A program made the position numbers and the translations under genes. A DNA stretch of 51,876 nt. Origin: a virus. Under the pieces are notes generated by a model that saw nothing but the letters and a program-made list of their open reading frames with translations, was not told the origin of the DNA and searched no databases. The stretch covers positions 1 to 51,876 of the IMG/VR virus record IMGVR_UViG_3300037833_000008. One strand, given 5' to 3'. Below are positions 25,745 to 33,323 of this stretch, piece by piece (within the stretch, counting starts at the first letter, position 1; every line of letters begins with the position of its first letter).

Positions 25745-26338
25745 TCAGGCGTCCCAGTCGGCGCCATAGGGGTCGTCCTCGGCCGGCGTGGAGCCGACGC
25801 GGGGGCGGGGTCTGAGGTCGGTGGGGGAGGGGGCTAGGTGGGCATCGCCTCCCTCCTCGGCGGCGACGGCGAGCGCTTCGTCGAGTGACGCTTCGAGCTC
25901 GTCCTCGAACGTCTCGCCCTGAACCTCGCCGTCCTCGGCCGGGTTGGTGGCGCTCTCGAGGGCGGCCACGCGGTCACGCAGGGCCTCCACTTCGCGCTCG
26001 AGCCGCTCGACCTCGTCGCGAGTGGCGAGGCTGATCGGCTCCCGGCCGGGCCCCCCGACCTCCGCACCGACGCCGGCCAGCGGCGTCGGCTCCCGCCCGG
26101 CCCGGATCTCATCGAAAGCGTCCCCACGCCAGCCGAGGTGCTCGGCGAGGGCGGCGAGGCGGTCGGTCCGGGCGACGGGCTCGCCGGCCAAGAGCTTCTG
26201 GATCGTGACCGGTGCCGTCCTGGCTCCCCGGGCGATCCGGGCGCTTGAAAGTCCACGTTGCTGCATCTCCTGCCGTAGCCGGGCTGCTACCCGGTCCCAC
26301 CCCTCGTCGGGGTGATCGGTTGTCACGGCAGGCACCAT
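25745..26338 (-). CDS. Phage repressor with HTH and coiled coil (immunity repressor candidate)
   Basis: 197 residues from the ATG at 26338, which has GAGGAG six bases upstream. Residues about 12-70 form a Cro/CI-type HTH (VAARLRQEMQQRGLSSARIARGARTAPVTIQKLLAG). A coiled coil at about 105-130 (DEVERLEREVEALRDRVAALE) probably dimerises it, and the C-terminus is acidic and disordered. There is no LexA/CI-type autoproteolysis domain, which agrees with relief by the neighbouring ImmA-like protease. It is transcribed away from the Cro-like gene across a shared operator region. Confidence 0.82.
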   Translation of the reverse strand: MVPAVTTDHPDEGWDRVAARLRQEMQQRGLSSARIARGARTAPVTIQKLLAGEPVARTDRLAALAEHLGWRGDAFDEIRAGREPTPLAGVGAEVGGPGREPISLATRDEVERLEREVEALRDRVAALESATNPAEDGEVQGETFEDELEASLDEALAVAAEEGGDAHLAPSPTDLRPRPRVGSTPAEDDPYGADWDA

Positions 26339-26513
26339 GCGCTCCTCGGCCAGAGAAATACAGCGGCCCGGAGCGAACATTAGCGAACCTCTCTCAAAGA
26401 ACACTGCTGTAAGTACGCCGTTGTCGTCGGGCTGACCTGCCGTAACGGGTTCGCTGAAACGAAGTCGAACGTACCTATTGCAAGTTCGCTCGACTTCGCT
26501 TAGGGTCTGCGCC
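26339..26513. promoter_or_regulatory. Divergent promoter/operator region of the genetic switch
   Basis: The heptamer GTTCGCT occurs in plus orientation at 26449-26455 and 26484-26490 and inverted (AGCGAAC) at 26372-26378 and 26382-26388; CTTCGCT at 26494-26500 is a near copy. TTGCAA (26478-26483) and TAGGGT (26501-26506) are separated by exactly 17 bases and form a good promoter for the Cro-like gene, with GTTCGCT and CTTCGCT filling the spacer. The -10 box is 7 bases before the Cro-like ATG, so the transcript is probably leaderless. The inverted pair at 26372-26388 lies near the repressor gene. Confidence 0.72.
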
Positions 26514-26741
26514 ATGCAGATCAACCGCCACGCACTGAGCGACTTCATGGAGGGGGAGGGGCTCCGGCTCACCGACCTGTCCGCGAAGTCGGGCGTGTCG
26601 ATCTCCTTCCTGTCCGAGCTCCGCTCCGGCAGCCGCACCGAGGCTTCCGCCGCCACGGTCAGGAAGATCGCCGACGCCCTCAACGTCCGGGTCCGGTCCC
26701 TCATGGCCAACCCGAACGAGTCCGACGAGCAGGCCGCGTGA
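26514..26741 (+). CDS. Cro-like HTH repressor
   Basis: 75 residues from the ATG at 26514. An HTH_3 domain fills the protein (MEGEGLRLTDLSAKSGVSISFLSELRSGSR ... TVRKIADALNVRVRSLM). No ribosome site is present, consistent with a leaderless transcript from the promoter at 26478-26506. It is the first gene of the rightward early operon and likely competes with the repressor for the GTTCGCT sites. Confidence 0.82.
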   Translation: MQINRHALSDFMEGEGLRLTDLSAKSGVSISFLSELRSGSRTEASAATVRKIADALNVRVRSLMANPNESDEQAA

Positions 26742-27169
26742 TGGCCACCGACCTCCGCTCCGCCCGCCGTCGGCACCCCGCCGGCCGGGACCTGCCCCGC
26801 CCCGGCGACATCTACGACCTCCCCGGCGACGACGACACGGGCTGGGGCGCCTGCCGGGCCCTCCTCTGGGAGACCGACGTCGCCGACGCCAACGGCGCCA
26901 ACCGGGTGGCCGGCGTCCACGACTGGTGGATCATCGCCAGCAACACCCTCGCCACCGGCGTCGTCACCACCATCGACATCACCGGCGGCACCTACGTCGG
27001 CCGCGACGCCGCCCTCCTCGTCCACCTCCGGGCGCAGCACGATCCGGTCGAGTCGCTCCTCTGCGACGAGCCCGCCCAGGACGACACCGACCTCGTCCCG
27101 CTGCTCGAGCAGTCGGTGGCCATCGCCCAGGCCGCCCGCCGCCAGCGCCACCCCGAGGACGCGGCATGA
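26741..27169 (+). CDS. Hypothetical early protein
   Basis: 142 residues from the ATG overlapping the previous stop; GTG at 26738 would add one residue. The N-terminus has RHPAGRDLPRPGDIYDLP, followed by a mixed alpha/beta body with WGACRALLWETD and VHDWWIIASNTLATGVVTTIDITGG, and a C-terminal helix. It resembles small early actinophage proteins of unknown role. Confidence 0.65.
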   Translation: MATDLRSARRRHPAGRDLPRPGDIYDLPGDDDTGWGACRALLWETDVADANGANRVAGVHDWWIIASNTLATGVVTTIDITGGTYVGRDAALLVHLRAQHDPVESLLCDEPAQDDTDLVPLLEQSVAIAQAARRQRHPEDAA

Positions 27170-27351
27170 CCGACGCCCGCTTCCTCACCGTCGCCCAGCT
27201 CGCCGCCGAGCTCGGGATCTCCCGCAGCGCCGCCTACAACCTCACCGGCCGCGGCGCCCTCCCCGTCGTCAAGATCGGCGACTCGATCCGTGTCGAGCGC
27301 ACCGCCGTCGAGGCCTTCATCGCTGCCGGCGGCGAGCGGGTGGCCGGATGA
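27166..27351 (+). CDS. Excisionase-like HTH_17 protein
   Basis: 61 residues, ATGA overlap. FLTVAQLAAELGISRSAAYNLTGRGALPVVKIGDSIRV is the MerR/excisionase-type winged HTH (HTH_17). The protein consists of this domain only. It is a good candidate for the recombination directionality factor that works with the integrase, or for an early transcription regulator. Confidence 0.78.
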   Translation: MTDARFLTVAQLAAELGISRSAAYNLTGRGALPVVKIGDSIRVERTAVEAFIAAGGERVAG

Positions 27352-27476
27352 CCCGCCGCCTGCTCCTCGCCCTCGGCCTCGTCGTCGTCGTCATCTGCTG
27401 CGTCCTCATCGTCCTCGACGACCCCGCCGCCACCCCCGCACCGACCACCACCACCACCCACGGAGGCACCCCGTGA
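27348..27476 (+). CDS. Tiny membrane-anchored protein
   Basis: 42 residues, ATGA overlap with the HTH gene and GTGA overlap with the next. One strongly hydrophobic segment (LLLALGLVVVVICCVLIVL) follows MTRR, then a Pro/Thr-rich tail with a poly-Thr run. It could be an uncleaved signal anchor or a lipoprotein-like peptide. Function unknown. Confidence 0.55.
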   Translation: MTRRLLLALGLVVVVICCVLIVLDDPAATPAPTTTTTHGGTP

Positions 27477-27718
27477 CCACGATCAGCCGCGAAGGCACCA
27501 CCTACCTCGACCGGTCCGCCGGCATCAACGTGTTCCGACCCGACGAGGGCGTCACGATCCCCGCCGACCTGCTGGCCGAGGTCATCGAGGAGCTCGCCGG
27601 GCTCGGCATGTGCCACGCCGGCGCCACGCTCCCCGCCAACGTCATCGCGGACTGCCGCGACCTGGCCGAGCGAGTCGAGGCCATCGTCCTCGGCGTCGAG
27701 CCGGAGGCGGCGGCATGA
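27473..27718 (+). CDS. Small early protein, unknown
   Basis: 81 residues, GTG start. It contains TYLDRSAGINVFRPDEGVTIPADLLAEVIEELAGLG and two Cys (MCHAG, DCRDL). The tight overlaps on both sides and the absence of low complexity support translation. No known domain. Confidence 0.6.
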   Translation: MTTISREGTTYLDRSAGINVFRPDEGVTIPADLLAEVIEELAGLGMCHAGATLPANVIADCRDLAERVEAIVLGVEPEAAA

Positions 27719-27906
27719 GCGACTCCGTCTTCCTCACCGACCTGGTCTGGCTCACCATCGGCGCCGCCCTCATCGGCTGGGCCTGGGTCTGCCTCCGCCC
27801 CACGATCCTCGACAACCTCGAGGACATCGCCCGGGCGTACCTGCGCCACCGCGATCGCACCCATGTCCGCCGGCTCGCCCGGCGCAGCCCGCAGGTCGGG
27901 CGATGA
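27715..27906 (+). CDS. Small single-pass membrane protein
   Basis: 63 residues. One membrane segment (LTDLVWLTIGAALIGWAWVCL) is followed by a basic cytoplasmic tail (AYLRHRDRTHVRRLARRS). It is linked by ATGA overlaps to its neighbours. Function unknown. Confidence 0.58.
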   Translation: MSDSVFLTDLVWLTIGAALIGWAWVCLRPTILDNLEDIARAYLRHRDRTHVRRLARRSPQVGR

Positions 27907-28118
27907 TCCGGGTCCCGCTCGACCTGCACGGCGCCCGCGGCCACGCCGCCGACATCATCGTCGAGGACGTTGACGGCGAGGTCTCGCTGACCCTTGACGC
28001 CGAGCAACCTGGCGACCGCCCCCAGGACGATCAGCCCGTCGACCGCACGTTGCGACCGCACGAGGCTCGCGCTCTCGCCGCCGCCCTCTGGCACTACGCC
28101 GCGGAGGCCGAGCGATGA
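27903..28118 (+). CDS. Small early protein, unknown
   Basis: 71 residues. Strands IRVPLDLHGARGHAADIIVEDVDGEVSLTLD are followed by a helix (HEARALAAALWHYAAEAE). It overlaps the nuclease gene start by 4 bases. No family recognised. Confidence 0.58.
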   Translation: MIRVPLDLHGARGHAADIIVEDVDGEVSLTLDAEQPGDRPQDDQPVDRTLRPHEARALAAALWHYAAEAER

Positions 28119-29881
28119 CCCTCACCGCCGAGCCCACCCAGGCCGTCCAGCAGTTCCTTCTCGACGGCGGCGCCCCGCCCGCCCCCGACGCCCAGCTCGT
28201 CCGCAACGGCAGGTACCACATCCCCGACCCCGAGACCGGCAAGCCCCGGACGTGGCAGCGGGCCTCCAACTTCGCCAAGCTCCTCGACTCCTCCGAGGGG
28301 CTGACCAAGTGGAAGCAGCGGATGGAGGCCATCGGCTTCGTCCGACGCGGCGACCTCCACATCGCCGCCGCAGCCGCCGCCGGCGAGCTCGTCGACGCTG
28401 AGGCCGCCCTGAGCGCTGCTGGTGACGACCCGCCCGACAACCTCGTCGCAGCCGTCAAGAAGGCCAAGAGCGACCTCGACGCCGTCATCGACGCCGCCAT
28501 CGACGCCGCCGGCGGCACCGCCTCGGCCACCACCGGCACCGCCCTCCACTCGTTCCTCGAGCGCATCAACAAGGGGCAGCGCAACGTCGACGTGCCCGCC
28601 GCATGGCGCCCCGACATCGCCGCCTACCGCCGCGAGGTCGACCGGCTCGGGCTCGCCCCGATCCACCACGAGATCATCGTCGTCAACCCCCGCCTCGGCG
28701 TCGCCGGCCGCTTCGACCTGCTCGCCCGCACCATCCACCGGCCGCTCCCGCTGGTCTGCGACTACAAGACGGGCAAGGTCGACGGCAAGGCGCTCTCCCA
28801 CGCCCTCCAGATGGTCGCCTACGCCACCGCGACCCACATCTATGACCCGACCACCGGGACCTTCACCCCGATGCCCGAGGTCGACCAGACCGAGGCGCTC
28901 ATCATCCACCTGCCCCAGGGCCAGGGCGAGTGCACCACCTACTCCGTCGACCTCGTCCGCGGCATCGAGCTCGCCGACCTCGCCCTCGCCGTCCGCGACT
29001 CCCGCTCGGGGAACAAGGCCCTCCAGGTCCCCTTCGACACGACCGCCGGCACCTGGCCCACCCCCGAGCCCACCGACGCCGGCCCCCCCGACGAGGCCCC
29101 CGCCGACCGCACCACCTGGATCCGCGACCGCCTCGCCGTCCTCAAGGACCAGCCCGCCGCCGTCGAGGCCATCCGGTTCGGGTGGCCCGAAGGCGTCCCG
29201 GCCCAGCCGCCGTGGACCGACGAGCAGGCCGATGCCATCTGCGCCACCCTGTCGGCCGCCGAGACGGCGTGCGCCGCACCCTTCCCGGCACCCGACCCCG
29301 ACGCCGAGGCCGAGCTGGCCGAGGCCCGCCAGGCCGTCGTCGGCGACGATCCCGAGCCGGCCCCGCCCCGGGCCCCCGACTGGCCCATCGACGACGACGG
29401 CACGCCCGCCGAGGCCGCCGACCTGGAGGCCATCGCCGCCTCGGTCGCCTCGCTCACCGACGCCCAGCGCGACCGGGTGGCCGAATGGGCTCGCTCCGCC
29501 CTCCAGACCGGCGCCCCGTTCGCCGGGCCGAACCAGACCGCCCGGACCGCCGCCATCTGCGCGGCGGTCACCCGGCTGGTCGCCGACCTCTGGGACGACG
29601 GCCCCGCCGACCACGAGGCCCTCGCCCGGGCCGCCATCGTGATGGCCGTCTCGGGCCACATCGACGGCCCCCTCTCCATCGTCCCCTCGTGGGAGACCGG
29701 CGCCGTCCTCGGCCGCCTCGCCCACGAGGAGGCCCTCCGCCTCGTCGAGATCGCCGCCGGCTTCGCCGCCGGAGACGACGAGGTCAACGACCAGCTCGTC
29801 GAGATCATCTTCGCCGCAGACGCGGCGTCCACCACCGCCGCAACCGCGACGGACCCCATGCCCCAGGAGGCAACCCAATGA
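28115..29881 (+). CDS. Cas4/RecB-type PD-(D/E)XK exonuclease
   Basis: 588 residues. The nuclease core lies in the first half: a His in TGTALHSFLER (about residue 145), Asp201 in GRFDLLAR and the catalytic D-Y-K of DYKTGK (Asp216, Lys218), followed by HALQMVAYATA, the usual RecB-family signature. The second half (about 320-588) is acidic and helical with no known motif. I see no FeS-type Cys cluster, so it is closer to plain RecB-like phage exonucleases than to true Cas4. It is coupled by ATGA to an SSB-like gene, giving a recombination pair. Confidence 0.78.
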   Translation: MTLTAEPTQAVQQFLLDGGAPPAPDAQLVRNGRYHIPDPETGKPRTWQRASNFAKLLDSSEGLTKWKQRMEAIGFVRRGDLHIAAAAAAGELVDAEAALSAAGDDPPDNLVAAVKKAKSDLDAVIDAAIDAAGGTASATTGTALHSFLERINKGQRNVDVPAAWRPDIAAYRREVDRLGLAPIHHEIIVVNPRLGVAGRFDLLARTIHRPLPLVCDYKTGKVDGKALSHALQMVAYATATHIYDPTTGTFTPMPEVDQTEALIIHLPQGQGECTTYSVDLVRGIELADLALAVRDSRSGNKALQVPFDTTAGTWPTPEPTDAGPPDEAPADRTTWIRDRLAVLKDQPAAVEAIRFGWPEGVPAQPPWTDEQADAICATLSAAETACAAPFPAPDPDAEAELAEARQAVVGDDPEPAPPRAPDWPIDDDGTPAEAADLEAIAASVASLTDAQRDRVAEWARSALQTGAPFAGPNQTARTAAICAAVTRLVADLWDDGPADHEALARAAIVMAVSGHIDGPLSIVPSWETGAVLGRLAHEEALRLVEIAAGFAAGDDEVNDQLVEIIFAADAASTTAATATDPMPQEATQ

Positions 29882-30354
29882 GCACCCCCGAAGACTTCCT
29901 CGCCGAGAACAGCAAGGAGTTCGAGTCCAACCCGCCGTTCAAGTTCTCGGCCCCCGGCGACGCCATCGTCGGCGTCATCGTGTCCGAGCCCCGGGTCGTC
30001 GAGGTCGACGACCTCAACGGCAACGGCAAGGTCAACAAGCTGGTGCTGGACGTGAAGTCCAACGCCGACGGCGAGACCTACGCCCTGTGGGTCAACAAGG
30101 GCGCCATGGCCCGCGCCGTGGCCAAGGCGTGCCGGGAGGCCGGCGTGGCCGGTATCGCCGAGGGCGGCACCATCGCCCTCCAGCACACCTCGGTGGCCGC
30201 ACCGTCCCGCCCGGGGTTCAACGGCGCGAAGCAGTACGCCGCCAAGTACCAGGCGCCGACGCCGACGGTCGACGTCGGTGCCGTCTTCGGCTCCGACGCC
30301 GCCCAGGCCCCCGCCACCGACCCGTTCGCCGGCATCGGCAACCCGGCGGCCTGA
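29878..30354 (+). CDS. SSB-like OB-fold protein
   Basis: 158 residues. The segment FKFSAPGDAIVGVIVSEPRVVEVDDLNGNGKVNKLVLDVK and TYALWVNKGAMARAVAKACREAG has an OB-fold strand order. The C-terminus is Pro/Ala-rich and ends in PFAGIGNPAA, a possible partner-binding tail. It directly follows the RecB-type nuclease. It probably binds single-stranded DNA during replication or recombination. Confidence 0.65.
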   Translation: MSTPEDFLAENSKEFESNPPFKFSAPGDAIVGVIVSEPRVVEVDDLNGNGKVNKLVLDVKSNADGETYALWVNKGAMARAVAKACREAGVAGIAEGGTIALQHTSVAAPSRPGFNGAKQYAAKYQAPTPTVDVGAVFGSDAAQAPATDPFAGIGNPAA

Positions 30355-30362
30355 CCACTTCC

Positions 30363-30575
30363 ATGAACGGCACCCCAACCACCGACCCCGCCCCGGGCAC
30401 GAGGCCCGGGGCGGGGCGGCGGCCCTCGGCCGCCATCACCGAGCAGACGATCCACCTCTCGGGCGGACGCACGACGACCGTGGGCGCGCTCCTGGCCTCT
30501 GCCGGCATCGAGGACACCCCTGCCGCTCGGCATGTCGCCGCGATCATCCTGACCGCCGTTGGAGGCACCCCATGA
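30363..30575 (+). CDS. Small early protein, unknown
   Basis: 70 residues. A Pro/Gly-rich N-terminus precedes TIHLSGGRTTTVGALLASAGIEDTPAARHVAAIILTAVGG. The gene has no strong ribosome site but overlaps the next gene by ATGA. No known family. Confidence 0.52.
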   Translation: MNGTPTTDPAPGTRPGAGRRPSAAITEQTIHLSGGRTTTVGALLASAGIEDTPAARHVAAIILTAVGGTP

Positions 30576-30901
30576 CCGACACCCGACCAGCCCGACCGCT
30601 CCGTCGCCAGCGGGACTGCGACCTGGCCACCTCCCACGACCTCGCCGCCCTCGACGACGCCGGGATCACCTACGAGATCGTCGAGACCTCCGGCCAGGCG
30701 ACGACGCTGTGCCTCTCGCACGTCGACCTGCACGACCTCGCCGACGTGCTGCGCCGAGGAGACGTCGCCACCACCGACCACCCGCTCAAGAAGATCCTGG
30801 ACGAGATCGAGGCGGCCGCAGAGGAGGCCGAGGCCGCCGCCGATCAGCTCAAGTGGGCCGCCCGCGACCTCGCACGCGACGCCCGCAAGGCCGCCGCATG
30901 A
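30572..30901 (+). CDS. Early protein with C-terminal coiled coil
   Basis: 109 residues. The N-terminal half has TSHDLAALDDAGITYEIVE and LSHVDLHDLADVLRR; the C-terminal half is a charged coiled coil (ILDEIEAAAEEAEAAADQLKWAARDLARDAR). It is translationally coupled to the sliding clamp gene. Function unknown. Confidence 0.58.
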   Translation: MTDTRPARPLRRQRDCDLATSHDLAALDDAGITYEIVETSGQATTLCLSHVDLHDLADVLRRGDVATTDHPLKKILDEIEAAAEEAEAAADQLKWAARDLARDARKAAA

Positions 30902-31959
30902 AGGCCACCGCCCCCACCACCGAGCTGCGCCGCATCGTCGGCGTCGCCGCCCGCGCCGCTGGCAAGGGCATCGCCCGCCCCGTCCTCGGCGGCGCCCACC
31001 TCCACCTCGACGACGACGGCAACCTCACCGCCACCGGCACCGACATCGACCTCACCATGTCGGCCCGCACCACCGTCGACGGAGGCGACCCCGGCGCCGT
31101 CGTCATCCCCGCCGCCCGACTCGCCGCGGTGCTCGGCAAGATCAAGGCCGACGAGATCGCCCTCGCCACCGAGGACGACGAGGCCATCATCACCGCAGGG
31201 CGCACCACCGTCCGGCTCCGCTGCCTCCCGCTGGAGGAGTGGCCCCGCATCGCCGAGCCCGACGGGGAGCCCGCAGACCTCGACGCAGAGGTCTGGGACC
31301 GCATCGCCCGGGTCGCCATCGCCGCCTCGGCCGACGTCAACCGCCCCACCATCCAGGCCGTCCAGTTCCACGACGGCCAGGCCGCCGGCACCGACTCCTA
31401 CCGGCTCCACTGGACCCCCATCCCCGACGGCCTCGACGCCCTCGTCCCCGGACGGGCCATCACCGAGGCCCGACGCCTCGGCGACACGGTCACCATGGCC
31501 ACCGGCACCAACCACGCCACCTTCACCGCAGAGGGCGGCATCGTCACCACCCGCCTCGTCGACGGCAGCTTCCCCAAGTGGGGCGCCCTCGTCCCCACCA
31601 CCGTCGCCTCGGTCACCGTCGACCGCGACGAGCTGCTCGAGGCCATGGGCATCGCCGAGGTCATCCACGACGACGACGCCAAGGCCCCCATCCGGCTCAA
31701 CATCACCCCCGACCAGGTCGAGGTCACGAAGACCGGGGCCAGCGTCGGCCAGGCCGCCACCACCATCGACGCCACCACCGACGAGGTCGACACGGGCGGC
31801 CTCGTCATCGGCTACAACCCGACCTTCCTGGCCCAGGCCGTCGGCGTCGTCGCCCCCGACGGCGGCCCCGTGACCATCGGCTTCGTCGACGCCACCAAGC
31901 CCTCCCGGCTCGCCGGCGCAGGGATCGAGACCCTCGTCATGCCGGTGCGGGTGACGTGA
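30898..31959 (+). CDS. dnaN: DnaN-like DNA sliding clamp (beta clamp)
   Basis: 353 residues, close to the 365-380 of cellular clamps. Clamp features include the N-terminal helix (TTELRRIVGVAARAAGKGIARPVLGGAHLHLDDDGNLTATGTDIDL), VVIPAARLAAVLGKI, TVRLRCLPLEEWPRI, the central DSYRLHW and VDGSFPKW, and the ending IGYNPTFLAQAVGVV and SRLAGAGIETLVMPVRV. It should form a dimeric ring that tethers DNA polymerase. The phage has no recognisable polymerase III or other replicative polymerase, so the clamp may recruit the host enzyme. Confidence 0.87.
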   Translation: MKATAPTTELRRIVGVAARAAGKGIARPVLGGAHLHLDDDGNLTATGTDIDLTMSARTTVDGGDPGAVVIPAARLAAVLGKIKADEIALATEDDEAIITAGRTTVRLRCLPLEEWPRIAEPDGEPADLDAEVWDRIARVAIAASADVNRPTIQAVQFHDGQAAGTDSYRLHWTPIPDGLDALVPGRAITEARRLGDTVTMATGTNHATFTAEGGIVTTRLVDGSFPKWGALVPTTVASVTVDRDELLEAMGIAEVIHDDDAKAPIRLNITPDQVEVTKTGASVGQAATTIDATTDEVDTGGLVIGYNPTFLAQAVGVVAPDGGPVTIGFVDATKPSRLAGAGIETLVMPVRVT

Positions 31960-32516
31960 TGGATCCGGTGCTCGACAAGCGCTGCCCTGCCCCGGAGCCC
32001 CACCGACCCCACGAGTGGTGGCACGGGCAGCACACGCCCGCCCTCTGCCCCGGCCACAAGTGGCAACCGGTGGGGGACGACGACGAAGCCACGCCGATGT
32101 ACTGGCTGCTCGCCCGGGTGGAAGCGGGCCACGCCTACGCCGGCGACGTCCTCGCCCTCGCCACCGAGGTCCGACGCCTGCGGGCTGCTGGTTCTCCTGC
32201 TGTGCCCCCAGCCCCAGACGAACCGCCCACCGCGCAGGCAGCCGCGGTCGTCTCCGCCGCGCTGCGGTGGCGACAGAGCCGCTTCGACCGGGAGGGAGGG
32301 ACGGCGGGCCAGTACGTCGTCCAGTGCAACGCCTTGGTTGAGGCGATCGACGCATACCTCGCCGCTGCTGTGCCCCCAGCCCCAGACGAACCACCCACGC
32401 GGGTCACGGTGGACGACGACGGCGCGGTGATGATCGACGGCCACATCGCCGGGACGATCTGGCACGCCTCCGACCTGGAGACGGTCCGGGCCGCGATGCG
32501 GGGTGAGTCACGATGA
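31959..32516 (+). CDS. Early protein with two VPPAPDEPPT linkers
   Basis: 185 residues; ATG overlaps the clamp stop. Residues about 1-30 contain Cys and His (KRCPAPEPHRPHEWWHG and PALCPGHKW), perhaps metal-binding. VPPAPDEPPT occurs near residues 82 and 138 as a linker between three small segments. The last segment (TVDDDGAVMIDGHIAGTIWHASDLETVRAAM) is a small alpha/beta unit. The linker DNA is part of a three-copy repeat. Function unknown. Confidence 0.6.
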   Translation: MDPVLDKRCPAPEPHRPHEWWHGQHTPALCPGHKWQPVGDDDEATPMYWLLARVEAGHAYAGDVLALATEVRRLRAAGSPAVPPAPDEPPTAQAAAVVSAALRWRQSRFDREGGTAGQYVVQCNALVEAIDAYLAAAVPPAPDEPPTRVTVDDDGAVMIDGHIAGTIWHASDLETVRAAMRGESR

Positions 32517-32670
32517 CCGAGCCACGACCAACCCCGCCCGCCCTGTCTCCGTGGGAAACCGACGAGGTCGGCGCTCTAGGAATGGAGTGGGCCGCCTACG
32601 CCATGGAGTTGTCCGGCTGGATCGACCGCCGCCTCGCTGCTGTGCCCCCGGCCCCAGACGAACCACCCAC
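32199..32670 (+). repeat. Three near-identical 32-base repeats in two early genes
   Basis: Copies lie at 32199-32230, 32367-32398 and 32639-32670, each beginning GCTGTGCCCCC and ending CCCAC, differing at only two positions (11 and 27). All are read in the frame giving VPPAPDEPPT. The DNA identity exceeds what the protein linker requires. Confidence 0.8.
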
Positions 32671-32830
32671 AGCAGCCCGCAGCGCCGACGAGGTCGCCCA
32701 GTTCGTCTTGCGGGCCTGGGGCGAGCGGCACGGGTTCATGCCTCGTCACGATCAGGACTGGCTTGTGGAGACGATCCACACTGCTCTCGCCCGTCCCGAA
32801 CCGGAGACCCCCGGGGAGGTTCCGTCGTGA
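32513..32830 (+). CDS. Early protein with a VPPAPDEPPT linker
   Basis: 105 residues, ATGA overlap. The N-terminal helix (EVGALGMEWAAYAMELSGWIDRRLAA) is joined by VPPAPDEPPT to SADEVAQFVLRAWGERHGF and DWLVETIHTALARPEP. It shares the linker with the gene before it, so the pair probably arose by shuffling of small modules. Function unknown. Confidence 0.58.
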   Translation: MTEPRPTPPALSPWETDEVGALGMEWAAYAMELSGWIDRRLAAVPPAPDEPPTAARSADEVAQFVLRAWGERHGFMPRHDQDWLVETIHTALARPEPETPGEVPS

Positions 32831-33144
32831 GCGGTGGAGCCCCCAACCCCGACCGATGGGACGGCCTGCGGGAGCAGATCACGCGACTTGGACCCCACCT
32901 CGGTGGGCAGGCTGACGGATGGCGCGTCCCCTTCGTCTTCTCCGACGTCAAGGCGCTGCTGGCTGATCGGGATGCTGCTGTAGCCCGAGCCGACCGAGCC
33001 GAGACGCTGATCGCTGAGTGGCGGTCGATCGGCCACACCGGACCCAGCGATCGTCGGACGCAGATGCACTACGCGTTCACCCGCTGCGCTGACCAACTGG
33101 CGGCTGCTCTGGCTGGTGTCGGGGACCAGGAGACACCCAAGTGA
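32827..33144 (+). CDS. Early helical protein, unknown
   Basis: 105 residues, GTG start in a GTGA overlap. It contains WRVPFVFSDVKALLADRDAAVARADRAETLIAEWRS, a short coiled coil, then YAFTRCADQLAAALAGVG. Related forms are common as small early actinophage genes. No function known. Confidence 0.58.
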   Translation: MSGGAPNPDRWDGLREQITRLGPHLGGQADGWRVPFVFSDVKALLADRDAAVARADRAETLIAEWRSIGHTGPSDRRTQMHYAFTRCADQLAAALAGVGDQETPK

Positions 33145-33323
33145 TCGCCGCCGTCACCGTCCGCTGCGACGACTGCCGCACCGAGCAGACCATCCGCGGC
33201 ACCAACCTGGCCACGGCCCGCACCGTCCTCCGGGCCAGCGGGTGGGAGCACACCGTCGAGAACGGCCGGGCCACCGACCGGTGCCCCGGCTGCCTCCAGG
33301 ACGTCACGAGGAAGCTCCCATGA
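33141..33323 (+). CDS. Small zinc-finger protein
   Basis: 60 residues, GTG start in a GTGA overlap. Two Cys pairs, CDDC and CPGC, about 40 residues apart, make one treble-clef or ribbon-type zinc site around a helix (NLATARTVLRASGWEHTV). It immediately precedes the resolvase gene. A DNA-binding role is likely but unproven. Confidence 0.62.
   Translation: MIAAVTVRCDDCRTEQTIRGTNLATARTVLRASGWEHTVENGRATDRCPGCLQDVTRKLP

Noticed and set aside
28094-29878. 594-residue minus-strand open frame opposite the RecB-type nuclease
   Set aside because: Antisense shadow with repetitive Gly/Val/Asp composition; other long ones at 48441-50060 and 4594-6132 were rejected for the same reason.
28115-29881. True Cas4 of a CRISPR system
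   Set aside because: No FeS-cluster Cys set and no cas1 or cas2; it fits a phage RecB-type exonuclease.
32199-32670. CRISPR-like array from the three 32-base repeats
   Set aside because: Spacings are unequal (168 and 272 bases), the repeats are in coding frames and there are no cas genes.
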